The notes beneath the pieces were generated by a model. The model did no database searches, had not been told where the DNA came from, and saw only the letters and a list, made by a program, of their open reading frames with translations. 20,455 nt of DNA, from NCBI GenBank assembly GCA_027596945.1, contig JADGJH010000059.1:15531-35985 (forward strand). Reading direction: 5' to 3'. Every line of letters begins with the position of its first letter. Within the stretch, counting starts at the first letter, position 1. Shown one piece after another: positions 6,659 through 17,723 of this stretch. This DNA is from Physocladia obscura (taxonomy: Eukaryota; Chytridiomycota; Chytridiomycetes; Chytridiales; Chytriomycetaceae). A program made the position numbers and the translations under genes.

Positions 6659-8470
6659 ATGAGATTATTGTTGGCGCGCTTTGCGCCACTTTGTCTGCGA
6701 AACACCGCCACTAGCCCTACCGCCAACATTGGCGGCCGGAGTATTAAACCGACAACGGTACTCAGCTCGGTATTGTCTGGTGCGCACTCTTTCTCCGTGC
6801 TTGCGATTCAAATCATTCATCCACCCGTCGCGCGAATACTTATTGATTGCAACAAAATTCAGCTTGCCAGTACTCCTCCTACAGTAGAGTAAAGCCGCAT
6901 GTAAATATCGGTACCATCGGTCACGTTGACCATGGAAAGACTACCCTGACTGCTGCAATCACAAAAGGTATGTTTTGACTTTTTCCTTTTTTTTTTTTCT
7001 TAATTCAAGCTTTCTGGAAACTTCAGTTCTCGCAAAAGGAGGATCTGCTAAGTTCGTCGACTATAGTGCTATCGATAAGGCTCCCGAAGAAAAGGCTCGT
7101 GGTATTACAATCAACTCAACACATGTTGAATACGAAACTGCGAAGCGTCACTACGCCCATGTCGACTGTCCCGGGCACGCAGATTACATTAAAAACATGA
7201 TCACTGGTGCTGCTCAAATGGTTTGCAGCATCTTCTTTCATTATATTTGTGCTTTTTTTTTTTTCTTCGATTTGCACCTCAAATATTTTTATGCTTTAGG
7301 ACGGAGCAATTATCGTAGTTTCTGCCACCGATGGACAAATGCCACAAACTAAAGAGCACCTGCTTCTTGCCCGTCAGGTTGGAATCGAATCTATTGTAGT
7401 TTTTGTCAACAAGGTAGATGCTGTTGATGACAAGGAAATGTTGGAACTCGTGAGTATTTTAATATTTTCTTCAAACACTGGCTATTTTACTATATTTATT
7501 TTCTTTTCCTATGTTTAACAAAAACCAAAAAGGTTGAAATGGAAATGCGGGATCTTTTGTCCGACTATGGATTTCCAGGAGACAAAGTTCCAATCATCAT
7601 GGGATCTGCCTTGTGCGCCTTAAACGACACCAACCCAGAACTCGGAGAACAATCTATTATTAAGCTTATGGAGGCCGTTGATGAACATATTCCTGTCCCA
7701 ACTAGAGATTTGGACAAACCGTTTTTAATGCCCGTTGAAGGTTTGCACAAAATAAACAAACAACAAGCGAAATCAAAAAAATTGAGGAAAAAAAGCATCG
7801 AAATCTTCATCTTTTTGTCTCAAATTTTATTTTGCAGATGTTTTCTCAATTGCCGGACGTGGAACTGTCTGTACTGGGCGTGTTGAGCGTGGTGTCATCA
7901 CTAAAGGAGCTGAAGTTGAAATTATTGGATTTGGTCAGACATTGAAAACCACTGTCACAGGAGTTGAAATGTTCCACAAAGGTATGACGCAAAAAAACTA
8001 AATACAAACAATCTGAGAGCTTATTTATTACTTCACAAAAATGGCAAAAAGAACTTGACCGTGCTGAAGCCGGTGACAACGCAGGTCTGCTTCTCCGTGG
8101 TCTTAAGCGTGAACAACTGCGTCGTGGACAAGTGATTGCATTCCCAGGATCGATCAGCCCACACACCACATTTTTGGCCCAACTGTACGTTCTCACCAAA
8201 GACGAAGGTGGTCGCCATACACCGTTTGTCGACAATTATAGACCACAGCTGTTCTCGCGTACTCTTGATATCACCTGTGCGATTACTTGGCCTGACACAG
8301 AAGCTGGAAACGCGAACCGCAATGAAGGAAAGATGATCATGCCTGGCGACAATGTTGAAATGCAGATTGAGTTGACACAACCGATGGCTCTGAATGAGGG
8401 TTTGAGATTTACTGTGCGTGAAGGTGGAAAAACTGTTGGGACTGGCGTTGTGTCCAAAATTCTCAAGTAA
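6659..8470 (+). CDS. TUF1: Mitochondrial translation elongation factor Tu
   Basis: EF-Tu delivers aminoacyl-tRNA to the mitochondrial ribosome as a GTPase. Exons: 6659-6779 (end tentative), 6863-6967, 7027-7220, 7300-7449, 7533-7740, 7838-7981 and 8052-8470, giving 446 residues. The first roughly 45 residues ([17 protein letters not shown]...) are Arg-rich and amphipathic, as expected for a mitochondrial presequence. The GTPase domain has the P-loop GHVDHGKTT (residues 60-68), switch ARGITI, DCPGH, NKVD and SAL motifs. Beta-barrel domains 2 and 3 follow, with [13 protein letters not shown] and the C-terminal [17 protein letters not shown]. Introns 2-6 fit the EF-Tu reading frame exactly. Intron 1 is ambiguous: donors at 6780, 6741, 6770 or 6758 combine with acceptors 6862 or 6870. 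Full length for the family; no breaks. Confidence 0.95.
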
Positions 8471-9242
8471 AAAAATAATACATAATGATAGTTCAATTGA
8501 ACAGAAGTTTGTTTTTTTTTTCCACTTTGTATCACCAAATTTGCTCAAATCAACAGGCTCAAATAATTTTCATAATCAAATTATTGTACAGCTATGGTTA
8601 AATCTATTTGGGCACCTCCATTCACCACCGACAGTGATGTAAAATACGCAACTTAATTCAGAGCAATGTTAAATTCAGAACTGTAAGTTTGACTTTATAA
8701 ACGACGTTAAAAAAATTTTTCTACGAAAGTTTTTTTTGATTATTTTTCCACTCAAAAAATGAGAAAAGCCTGCAAAACAACTTTTTTGGCAATTTTTTTG
8801 AACAAAAAGAACAAAGACACTGGAAAGACAAACAATTCAAATCAAAGACGTACATATCATGAGATTCGCACATGAATTAAACTCAATTGATTTGTCATTG
8901 CACAACATTATATTGTGGTTGGAATGGCACTTCAAAAATTTCAGAGCTTTGATTTGCGTGGAATATTTTGAAATATATGGATATGTGGTTATAAAACGGT
9001 TTAATCCTCAAGTTGTGCACAAGCAATGTGTGAAAATGACAGGATGTAAATAAAGTCAATTGCCATTTCCAATTATGTTTATTCATCATCATTAAGACAA
9101 ATATTGATATTACCAGTATTATATGAATCTCCACTCTCACTATCATTATCACGATTATTTTCACTTTCACTATTTGTTGTTTTTGTTGTTGTCTGAAGGC
9201 TTTTTCAAATGTAACCCTGTCACTTTCCAAGTAAAAGTTTTT
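8471..9242. other. Gene-poor AT-rich interval after EF-Tu
   Basis: No supported gene. The first part holds homopolymer A/T runs and presumably the EF-Tu 3' end. A minus-strand stretch at about 9200-9090 reads TTTKTTNSESENNRDNDSES, an acidic, polar, linker-like peptide ending in stops. It may be retroelement debris, but I cannot assign it. Confidence 0.4.
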
Positions 9243-9743
9243 AACAGCGTTTTTCATTTTTATTCACTCTCACTGAGGCTCCTAATAAAAAAATACTGCT
9301 TTGATATTCTCCCAAAACTCCATTGTTATGAACTTTTTTGTTGAATCTGCGACAGTATGTCTCTGCAAAAACCTCAGTATGTGTGATTGAAGATATCCAA
9401 GCTCCTTCTTCTGTGGTGATCCAGTGATGAGCTTGAGGCAGTAAAAGGCAGCCATGAGGAGAAGCAGAAGCCAATGCTTAGATAGCATTCTCATTATTGG
9501 GTTCATTTTGATTTTTTATACAAAGAAACACACCAAAGCACACACCAAATACAAAGTTATTTTTGCTTCCCATTTCAAATTTGCTTTCTTCATTTCATCT
9601 TTGACTGTCTTCCTGGGATTTTTTGAAGAGTGGCATATACTTTTCAGATTCGATGAAAAAGTTCATAACAGTGGAATTTCAAAGTAGTATTTTTTTATTA
9701 TTAAGAGCTGAAGTGAGAGTGAATAAAAATAAAAAACAGCGTT
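9243..9743. mobile_element. MITE-like inverted repeat pair
   Basis: The left arm at about 9243-9352 and right arm at about 9644-9743 are diverged reverse complements sharing AACRGCG, TTTTTATTCACTCTCAC, TAATAAAAAAATACT, TTTGA and GTTATGAACTTTTT followed by GAATCTG. The spacer is about 290 bp and lacks a supported gene; a minus-strand ORF beginning MNPIMRMLSKHWLLLLLMAA in the left spacer reads partly through the arm. Size and structure fit a miniature inverted-repeat element, or a transposon fragment inverted on itself. Its sequence is unrelated to the 3379-4622 element. No target-site duplication could be confirmed. Confidence 0.6.
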
Positions 9744-10817
9744 GTGGTGGCTTTAACCATTGCTTTCACAAAAGCTGGTCTTCTTTAGCACCACCGCATC
9801 ATCAAGCATATTGGCATTCAAGTATTTTCTGCAATTTGTTGAAATGTATTATTTGCCAGCAGTTACCTCACTGAAGAAGAATAATATGTGGTAATGGTTG
9901 ATTGAGGATTTTGGCAGCTATTTGCTGTACTGGGACAATCTTGCCAAATGAAGACTGTGTTGTCATGTGGCATCATTCTGAAGTTCTTGAGATTGATTGT
10001 CAGCTTTGTTTGGTAGACCATTATCAATTCTAAGTTTCCAAGTTTCTCCAATTTTCAACTTTGCCATTTTTGGAAATATGTATTTACTGTGGGTGTTGCA
10101 CCAAATCAAAATTCCTTTTTTAAAAGATACACCAAAATTGCACTTTTTGCTAGCACTGCCACAAACAGCATCCAAAAATTAAAGTTGTGAGAGCTAGGTA
10201 CTAAAAAATGCATATCCTACACAATAAGCTCTAAAAAAGCAATTTTCTTTCTTTTTTCCCATAATTACCATATTGACCACAAATTGGAACTGGGATGACA
10301 AGTAAAATCAAAAAGAATAAGATCTTCTTTGATCTTCTTTTCATTATTCTTAACATTAATTGCTCATAATTTACTATAAGTGCATGTTCAATGGAGGCAT
10401 TTTTGCTTACAGCTTGTCAACATGTGGCTCTGGGACTGCCGATTTGACAACAAATTCAACAGCAGCCACCACGAATTCTTCTACTACATCTCCAACTACA
10501 GCCTTTTCAGTGTTGGTGCATCTACTCTTCTGTCATCAAGTGCTTGTTAATGATAATTGTTATTTGTGACCAGATGTAATTTTTTAAATATCCCAGGAAG
10601 CTCAGGAAGTTTCTCCCCGGGAGAGGCTAGTTACAGGGAGTATTTGATTCATTAATTTTTGTTTTTAAAAACCTGTTGCGCTTGGATTTTTTCTCCCTTC
10701 TCGAGTAACATTTATGTGGTTTCTCGTTGCTTGTTCTTTCTTCTATCTGTTTTCTGGCATTTTACTTTCCTTCTTTTCCTGTTTCTCATCAACTCACCCA
10801 TCAAAAGAAGGAAAGAA
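9744..10817. other. Gene-poor interval with degenerate coding-like stretches
   Basis: A minus-strand open stretch from 10175 to 9963 (70 codons, beginning MDAVCGSASKKCNFGVSF, with WCNTHSKYIFPKMAKLKIGE) reads like a protein, but is followed by stops and frame changes. It is probably a decayed element gene of unknown family. A plus-strand Thr/Ser-rich patch lies at 10437-10505. Two tandem copies of GATCTTCTTT occur at 10321-10340. 10600-10817 presumably contains the adenylate kinase promoter and leader; T-rich pyrimidine tracts occur at 10660-10790. Confidence 0.4.
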
Positions 10818-11899
<1,082 letters not shown>

Positions 11900-12442
11900 T
11901 GAAACGCGAAGTGTCGAATAAAAAGAAGAAAAAAGAGACTCTTTTGATGAAATAATAAAGGAAAAGCAATGATTTATAATCATTCATTTATATTTTTGAT
12001 AAAAGAAACAATAATATGTAAAATAGACTATAATACCAGATAAAGCCCAATACAATAAGATATATAAAATATAACAGAATATAGCTCTGTGCGAGTCATA
12101 ATTTTTATAAGCAGTGCCAGAAAATTTTAATTTTTTATTTGTGTATTTATACAAAATGAGAAATTATTTTTGAGAAGTGACTATTTGCAGGATTAGTGGA
12201 ATGAGACTTTGTCAGGAGAATTTGCTTCACAAAGAGAATTTTGGCAATTTTTATTAATATGGCAGATTACAACTCCCATTAAATCAAATATTATGGAGCA
12301 ATTCTTACGGATTTAAATGATCCAAAACTCTGCGTTGGTTTAAAAATTGATTTCACACATAAAAAACAGCAACACTCTAATTTTGCCCTGCTGACCCACT
12401 TTAAAAAAAGAATTGTTTAAATTTGATAATCAGTTTGAACTC
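11900..12442. other. Gene-poor AT-rich interval after adenylate kinase
   Basis: The segment includes the adenylate kinase 3' end (AATAAA at 11917-11922). No gene is supported. A plus-strand stretch at about 12288-12419 is open for about 40 codons (GAILTDLNDPKLCVGLKIDF), ending in stop. It may be the edge of the retroelement relic that follows. Confidence 0.4.
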
Positions 12443-12900
12443 ATGCCACCACCACCCCCAGTTCAATCTATGTGCAATGACTTCATTTTGGGGTTGCTGG
12501 ATGACACCTACGTCCATTCTAAACACAAACAACGTATTTTTTCTCTTCAATTGATGGGTAATCATCATTGATTTTGACAAGAGTTACTCAAAATGGAATT
12601 GAACATTCTTTGTTCCAGGGCTCATTTGGATGGAATAAATGCTTCGTTGAATTTGGAGTGGTGCCCATTTCAGCCTTATTAAAACTGATTCCAGATGGAT
12701 CTTGCAATGTAGCAATTTTCTCATTTAACAATTCAAAATGAACAATTAATTCATATCATACCAGCTCACACCTTGACTACTAAAGCGCAATTTGTCTTGA
12801 TTTATGTTGATGACTTTTTGATCAAGCCAAATGATCAAAATGTTTTGACATATTTATGTCTACACTGAATTTGAAGCACAGGTATTAAATAAATAATTTT
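12443..12900 (+). mobile_element. Reverse-transcriptase relic (YVDD motif)
   Basis: At 12758-12867 the plus strand reads IIPAHTLTTKAQFVLIYVDD followed by FLIKPNDQNVLTYL and a stop. The F-x-Y-V-D-D core with downstream FLI is the catalytic motif of copia-type reverse transcriptases. Upstream fragments in other frames (12443-12571, beginning MPPPPPVQSMCNDFILGLLD; and about 12618-12740, GSFGWNKCFVEFGVVP) may belong to the same or another element but are not diagnostic. Frames change and stops intervene, so it is non-functional. 12900-13218 holds only A-rich sequence without a gene. Confidence 0.55.
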
Positions 12901-13218
12901 GAATTGACAAAATGCAATAATATGTTTCTCATAATTATTTCTCAGCACACTCCAGCACCAGCTTGAACTTGAAAAATACATCCACCCGTTTCAAATCAAT
13001 ACAAGAAAAGTAAACAGTAACTTCTTAGGACACTATTTTTCTAAAACATACAAAAAAACAACTACAAAAAAACAAAAACAAACACAACTAAAAAGAAACA
13101 AATGAAAGTTGGCAAACGAAAAAGAACATGTGGGCAAGAAGAAGTGCATGGGAAGAAAAGATGAGAAAGAAAAAAAAATAAAATCACAAAATCAATCAAA
13201 ATATTCCCACCATTCTCA

Positions 13219-16149
13219 CTAACACAACTGCGGCAATCCCTTCTTCACAGCTCCTCTAGTCATAAGAAAATCAAAATTCAGCGACTCCTCATTCACAGCG
13301 CCTCCAACATCCCCCTTCTCCTCCTTTTCCTCCTTTTGCCCCTGACTCTGTCCCTGTCCTGCAAGCAACCCCTTCCCCATTCGCCAGAGTCCTTTCACCA
13401 CACTACTATTCAATAACGCCTTTGCGCTCCCCGGTATCATATTAAACCGCCCGCTCTCGCGGCGCGCCTCGCGCATCACTTCACTCGCTAACGCTACGCG
13501 TTCCGCGTCGTATTCGTTTGCTACCCGTTCATACGCCGCACGTTCACGTCGCACAACTGGATCCTCGTCGTCATCATCGTCTTCGAGATTGGTTTCGTCA
13601 AGTGCGCTGCTGCTGCTTGTATTCATTGCCCCCGCCATAAACTTTTCAAAACCCTCAGCGTTGTCGTCATACAGTCCATTGGCTGGCGGTGTAAGGATGT
13701 CGGCTTCAAGCGATGGGTCAGTGTATTGCGGATCGAGGTGTTTGGCAAGAAGTTTGGCTAGCAAGACTGCATCTGTGATGGCAAGACTGGGTGCAATTGA
13801 CCCGTTGGCGTTGGTGGTGATGGGATGGGCAGCACTGCCAATTAAAAAAACACGGCCACGGTGTAGTGACGGTGGAGGCGGCGTGTTTGGCGGGTTCGGG
13901 TTTGGGAGAGTGAATGTCTCTAGAGGTTTTGTTGCTAGATCAACAGTATCAGACAGAGTTGTGAGAGTTGGGTCTGTGCGAGCAATGATGGCATATATTG
14001 GGTGCTGAAATATTTATTTAGCGCAATTAGGATTATCAAATTATTTTTTTCCTTTCTATTTATATCAGGTTCACTTACTGGAAATTTTTCAGGTTCAGCA
14101 TGTCGCAAGGCAAGCATCCGAATCTCCTGCCCAGAAAGCGGATTTGGTGCACCAAACAAGGACGAAGCAACAAACGTAGCCCGCGACGACGATGACGCCT
14201 GCGACGAGCTACTTGCTCGCCGATAATCAGCAGGCGAGGAAGCCGCCGATGATTCACTGTATTTTCGCAACGGTAACGTCATATTATTGTTTGTTCCTGA
14301 AAAAGACGTGCCACTGTTTTCCTTGAATGAATTTTGTAGACAATTCATATCAATTGATCTGCGTCCACGACGGGATCTTTTGGTATCCATTGCAGCGATT
14401 GTGGATGCAGTGGGCGCAGGAGACGAGGAAAAATCCGACTTTCTGCTGTCTAACGAAGATGACACTGACGATGCCGAGCCTTCCAGTTCGTCAGGCACTG
14501 CTTCGGCACTCAATTCATCAAGTTCGGCAGTAGTTGTGGTTATAAATGTTTGTGGCGCCATGCGAAGTACTCCTGGTTTTCTGTTTCGAGGTAGTGAATT
14601 GATATTGCTACTGCTGCTGCTGCTGGTGCTATTGTCGCTTAACACACTAGCTCTGTCGATTAATCTATAATCACCCACTGCACTTATTCTCGCGCTGCTG
14701 CTGTTCCACTTGTCCTCAGGGTTAGTTTCGTCGGTTGCCAGATAACCAAGTTTTTTTGTAACGCCTGGTCCACCGACAGCATCCGGCCCAACTATACTCA
14801 TGATGTTTACTCCAGATCTAGGATTCGCCTTGATTGCTTCATTCATAAGCTGGCGATTTTTTGCGGCAGCATAATTGGCGGCAATCTGGCCCTTTTCATC
14901 CTGTGCAACAACAAGCCGCCAGCCAACAAGACCGTTGCCGAGGTTCGTGCATCCGAACCAAGCGGCGCCTTTGGAACCGCATACCGTAACGCAACGACCG
15001 TCGGGAACAAACTCGTGAATGTCTGCGCGCGTTAAGTCTTGGATGGGCGTGTTCGAAGCTTCAAGGTAGTCTGGCGCATCGGTGGGCGGAACATGCAGGC
15101 GCGTTACACCGCAGAAGACGGCCGCGCCGGAATATTCTGCGGGACGCGGATGGCGAGCGGTGTTGGCGGAGGGCGATGCGGGCAGGAGAGTCCTGGGGAC
15201 GGCGCGCGCAAGGTCCTGGTACATGAGGCGGCGCAGCTGGGAGGCCGGGCCGTCGGCGCCGACAAGCACGTCCGCCGCCACGACGCGGCCGGACCGCAGC
15301 TCGACGGTCACGCGGCCCGACGTCGGGTGCACGTAGAACAGCCGCACGCGGTCGCCGCTGGCATATGCGCCTGGCCCGAGCCGCGCCGCGAAGCCCTGCG
15401 CCTCGAACCAGCGGCCCTCGGCAAGGTCGGCGGCGGCGGGCGACGGCGGCGGGAACGCGTCCGCCAGCTGCGAGTTGTTTGCGGCCCGCGGCGCGTAGTC
15501 TCCGGGCGAGGCGGCGTTGCACTCGGCGAGCGCGCGCATCAGCACGCGCACGAGGTCACAGCGGCGGATCGACACCAGCGGCGGTAGCGCCGAATGCAGC
15601 TGCGTGCTTGCTGCCAATTTGGACGGCGGCGGCGGGAACTGGCGCAGAGCCGCAGCGTGCAGATCCTGGGGATTGAGGGTCTAAATAGTGGCCGTTAATA
15701 GCTGGTGGCGATCGACAGTGGCACAGCCTACTCACACTCATGTTCACGATGGGCGCGGCAAGCGGGCTTAGCGCCGCACCCAGCGCCAGACTGTCGCGCC
15801 CGACCAGCGCGTCGAGGGCCCAGCGCCACAGCAGTACGTGTGTGCCATCCTCCGAGAGAGCCGGACTAGTCGAGGTCGCTGCTTCGACGACGAGCACCGA
15901 AAACCCGACCCCAATACCCTTTCCATTGTAGTTTTGTTGTTGCTGTTGCTGCTGCTGTTGTTGTCGCGCGTCCAGGCGCTTGAGCGCAACGGCCAGTGCC
16001 AGCCCTGCGATCCCGCCACCAACGATAACCACTCTGATCCGAGTCCGAGTCTGCGTATTAGTTCTTTTTACGCCACCATCGGATGAGCCATCATCAGTGC
16101 CAGACGCATCGTCGTTGTCCTCGTCCGACCACTGACTGAAATCTCGCAT
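13219..16149 (-). CDS. FAD-dependent monooxygenase-like protein with large Ser-rich insertion
   Basis: Exons on the minus strand: 16149-15736, 15680-14079 and 14004-13219; introns of 55 and 74 bp, both GT-AG and phase 0; 933 residues. An acidic N-terminus is followed by a Rossmann GxGxxG motif (RVVIVGGGIAGLALAVALKR, residues 39-58), a polyglutamine run (63-72) and the DG motif VLVGADGPASQLRRL (residues 276-290), as in PHBH/UbiH-class flavin monooxygenases. A low-complexity Ser-rich segment of roughly 180 residues (about 474-650) interrupts the catalytic fold. In exon 3 the region equivalent to the FAD-ribityl GD motif reads VFLIGSAAHPITTNANGSIA: Ser729 stands where Asp is usual. The following helix (APSLAITDAVLLAKLLAKHL) is conserved. 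The C-terminal helices are charged, rich in Arg and Glu. At about 930 residues it is about twice the usual family length. Substrate unknown; no transmembrane segment or targeting signal is evident. Confidence 0.8.
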
Positions 16150-16172
16150 CTTTCGAATCTCTCGAATTTTTA

Positions 16173-17678
16173 TTACTGTAAATTAAAAGGGTGAAAAAAA
16201 TGCGGGAATATATGATACCCGCCGCCAAACATTGACTCATCACTCGAATTCCCATCCCCATATTCGTCATAATCTTCATCGTCGTCATCATCCTCCTCCT
16301 CGTCATCATCCTCAAAATCCCCCAACATCTGCCGTATAGCCAAACTCGGATTAGCTGGCCGATTCTCCTCATCGAGTTCAAACGCCCCACCCCTTTCTCG
16401 CATTCCCTCAAACTGCATCAAATCAAACCCAATTCGCCCCACAAACCCATTCCCTTTCAACTTAACATTCACCAGTCCCGTTAAGCTGGCCGCTGGAAAC
16501 TGCCGCGCGGTTAGTTTCCCCGTGAATCGATTGTTGTGGAGCTGTACATGCGTAAGTCGCGCAAGGTGCTGGCCAAAATCGCGCGGCAGTTTGCCCGTCA
16601 TACTGTTGTTGTTTAGCTCGAGAATTCGCAGGTCTCCCAGTTTAGTGATTTGTGACGGGATTGCACCCGTGAGCTTGTTGTTGTTCAAATATAAGTATTG
16701 TAAGTTCGTCAGTTTGCCGATTTGTTTAGGGATTGCGCCAGTGAGTTCGTTTTTTGCGAGATTAAGATTCGTGAGCCGTGTGAGTTTACCCAGGACTGTC
16801 GGGTCGATGGCGCCTTCGAACTTGTTTTTTGATAAATTCAACAACGTCAGGTTGACAAGGCTGCCGAGAATCTGGTGGGGGAGCTCGCCACGTAATGCGT
16901 TGCAACTCAAATCCAAATGCTTGAGATTCACAAGGAGCCCAATCTCGTTCGGTATTTTCCCAATTTCTTCGCTGGAGCCGCTCCACACTGCATTTGCAAG
17001 GCTCAGTTGTTGAATTTTGGTCAAAGTGCCAAGAGCCGCGGGAATTCTCGGTGCAGAACAACAAGCAATATTGAAAATCTCAACATTCTTCATGTGCATC
17101 TCAGCATAAACATGCTGCAAATTTGCCGGCCACATTAACCACACATAGTTTTCATTCCGGTACCGAATTCTCTGATTCAGATACGCTTTCATATCAAACC
17201 GTGACAGCATCAGTGTCGCCATATGCCTGGACGTAATGCAGGCATCCATTGCTTTGGCGAGGAGGCGAAACTTGAACACTGACTTCAGCGGCACCCAAGA
17301 GAAGATGAGCGTAATAATTTCGAATGGGAGTTGAGAGAACTTCGTGTTAAACTTGACGAATCTGTTTTCGAGTTTTTGGATGCGCGCGTCAAGAGTTCCA
17401 TCATCCAAAGCCGTTATCGCCCTTGTTGTGTCGTGCGTTACTATTGCTGCTCCTGCTGATACTGGAGTCAAACTCGAAGCATCAAGAGATTCAAGACGGC
17501 TAAGACGTGTTTGGACGTTTTGAAGAATATCAACGATAATTTGCAATGACGCAGCTGGGTTTTGTAGATCAATAGCTAGCAAACTATTAGTGTTGGAGCT
17601 CATAGGCACCAAAGAGCCGATCTCGTTTGCTACGTCAGCATTCATTGTGGAGGTGGTGTTTGTTTTCTGCCGTTTCAT
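16173..17678 (-). CDS. F-box and leucine-rich-repeat protein
   Basis: Single exon, 501 residues. A predicted coiled region (about 45-110) precedes an F-box-like motif at residues 115-160 (FSQLPFEIITLIFSWVPLKS, then FKFRLLAKAMD), which would dock on Skp1 in an SCF ubiquitin ligase. From about 208 to 415 there are seven or eight leucine-rich repeats of the plant-like type, LxxLxxLxLxxNxLTGxIP, for example LTNLQYLYLNNNKLTGAIP. The C-terminus has an almost uninterrupted Asp/Glu tract (about 455-476) and an aromatic HIFPHFFHPFNLQ tail. The start at 17678 (MKRQKTNTTSTM) was chosen because an open frame further upstream would overlap the divergent neighbour's coding region. A role as substrate-recognition subunit is inferred from the architecture. 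The stop lies 23 bp before the next gene's start. Confidence 0.8.
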   Translation of the reverse strand: MKRQKTNTTSTMNADVANEIGSLVPMSSNTNSLLAIDLQNPAASLQIIVDILQNVQTRLSRLESLDASSLTPVSAGAAIVTHDTTRAITALDDGTLDARIQKLENRFVKFNTKFSQLPFEIITLIFSWVPLKSVFKFRLLAKAMDACITSRHMATLMLSRFDMKAYLNQRIRYRNENYVWLMWPANLQHVYAEMHMKNVEIFNIACCSAPRIPAALGTLTKIQQLSLANAVWSGSSEEIGKIPNEIGLLVNLKHLDLSCNALRGELPHQILGSLVNLTLLNLSKNKFEGAIDPTVLGKLTRLTNLNLAKNELTGAIPKQIGKLTNLQYLYLNNNKLTGAIPSQITKLGDLRILELNNNSMTGKLPRDFGQHLARLTHVQLHNNRFTGKLTARQFPAASLTGLVNVKLKGNGFVGRIGFDLMQFEGMRERGGAFELDEENRPANPSLAIRQMLGDFEDDDEEEDDDDDEDYDEYGDGNSSDESMFGGGYHIFPHFFHPFNLQ

Positions 17679-17723
17679 TATTGTGAATTTGATTTTTTTC
17701 AAATCAATTGATTGCCAAATGAA
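17679..17723. promoter_or_regulatory. 45-bp divergent promoter region
   Basis: Only 45 bp separate the ATG codons of the F-box/LRR gene (-) and the Spa2-like gene (+). The sequence is AT-rich (TTATTGTGAATTTGATTTTT and onward). Transcription start sites must lie here or within the neighbouring coding sequence, so the two 5' UTRs are very short or overlapping. Confidence 0.5.

Noticed and set aside
8418..8642. ORF overlapping the EF-Tu 3' end
   Set aside because: Out-of-frame reading of the EF-Tu terminus and poly-T; no support.
15039..15587. 182-codon plus-strand ORF in the GC-rich patch
   Set aside because: It is antisense to a monooxygenase exon with clear motifs; high GC removes stops in all frames.
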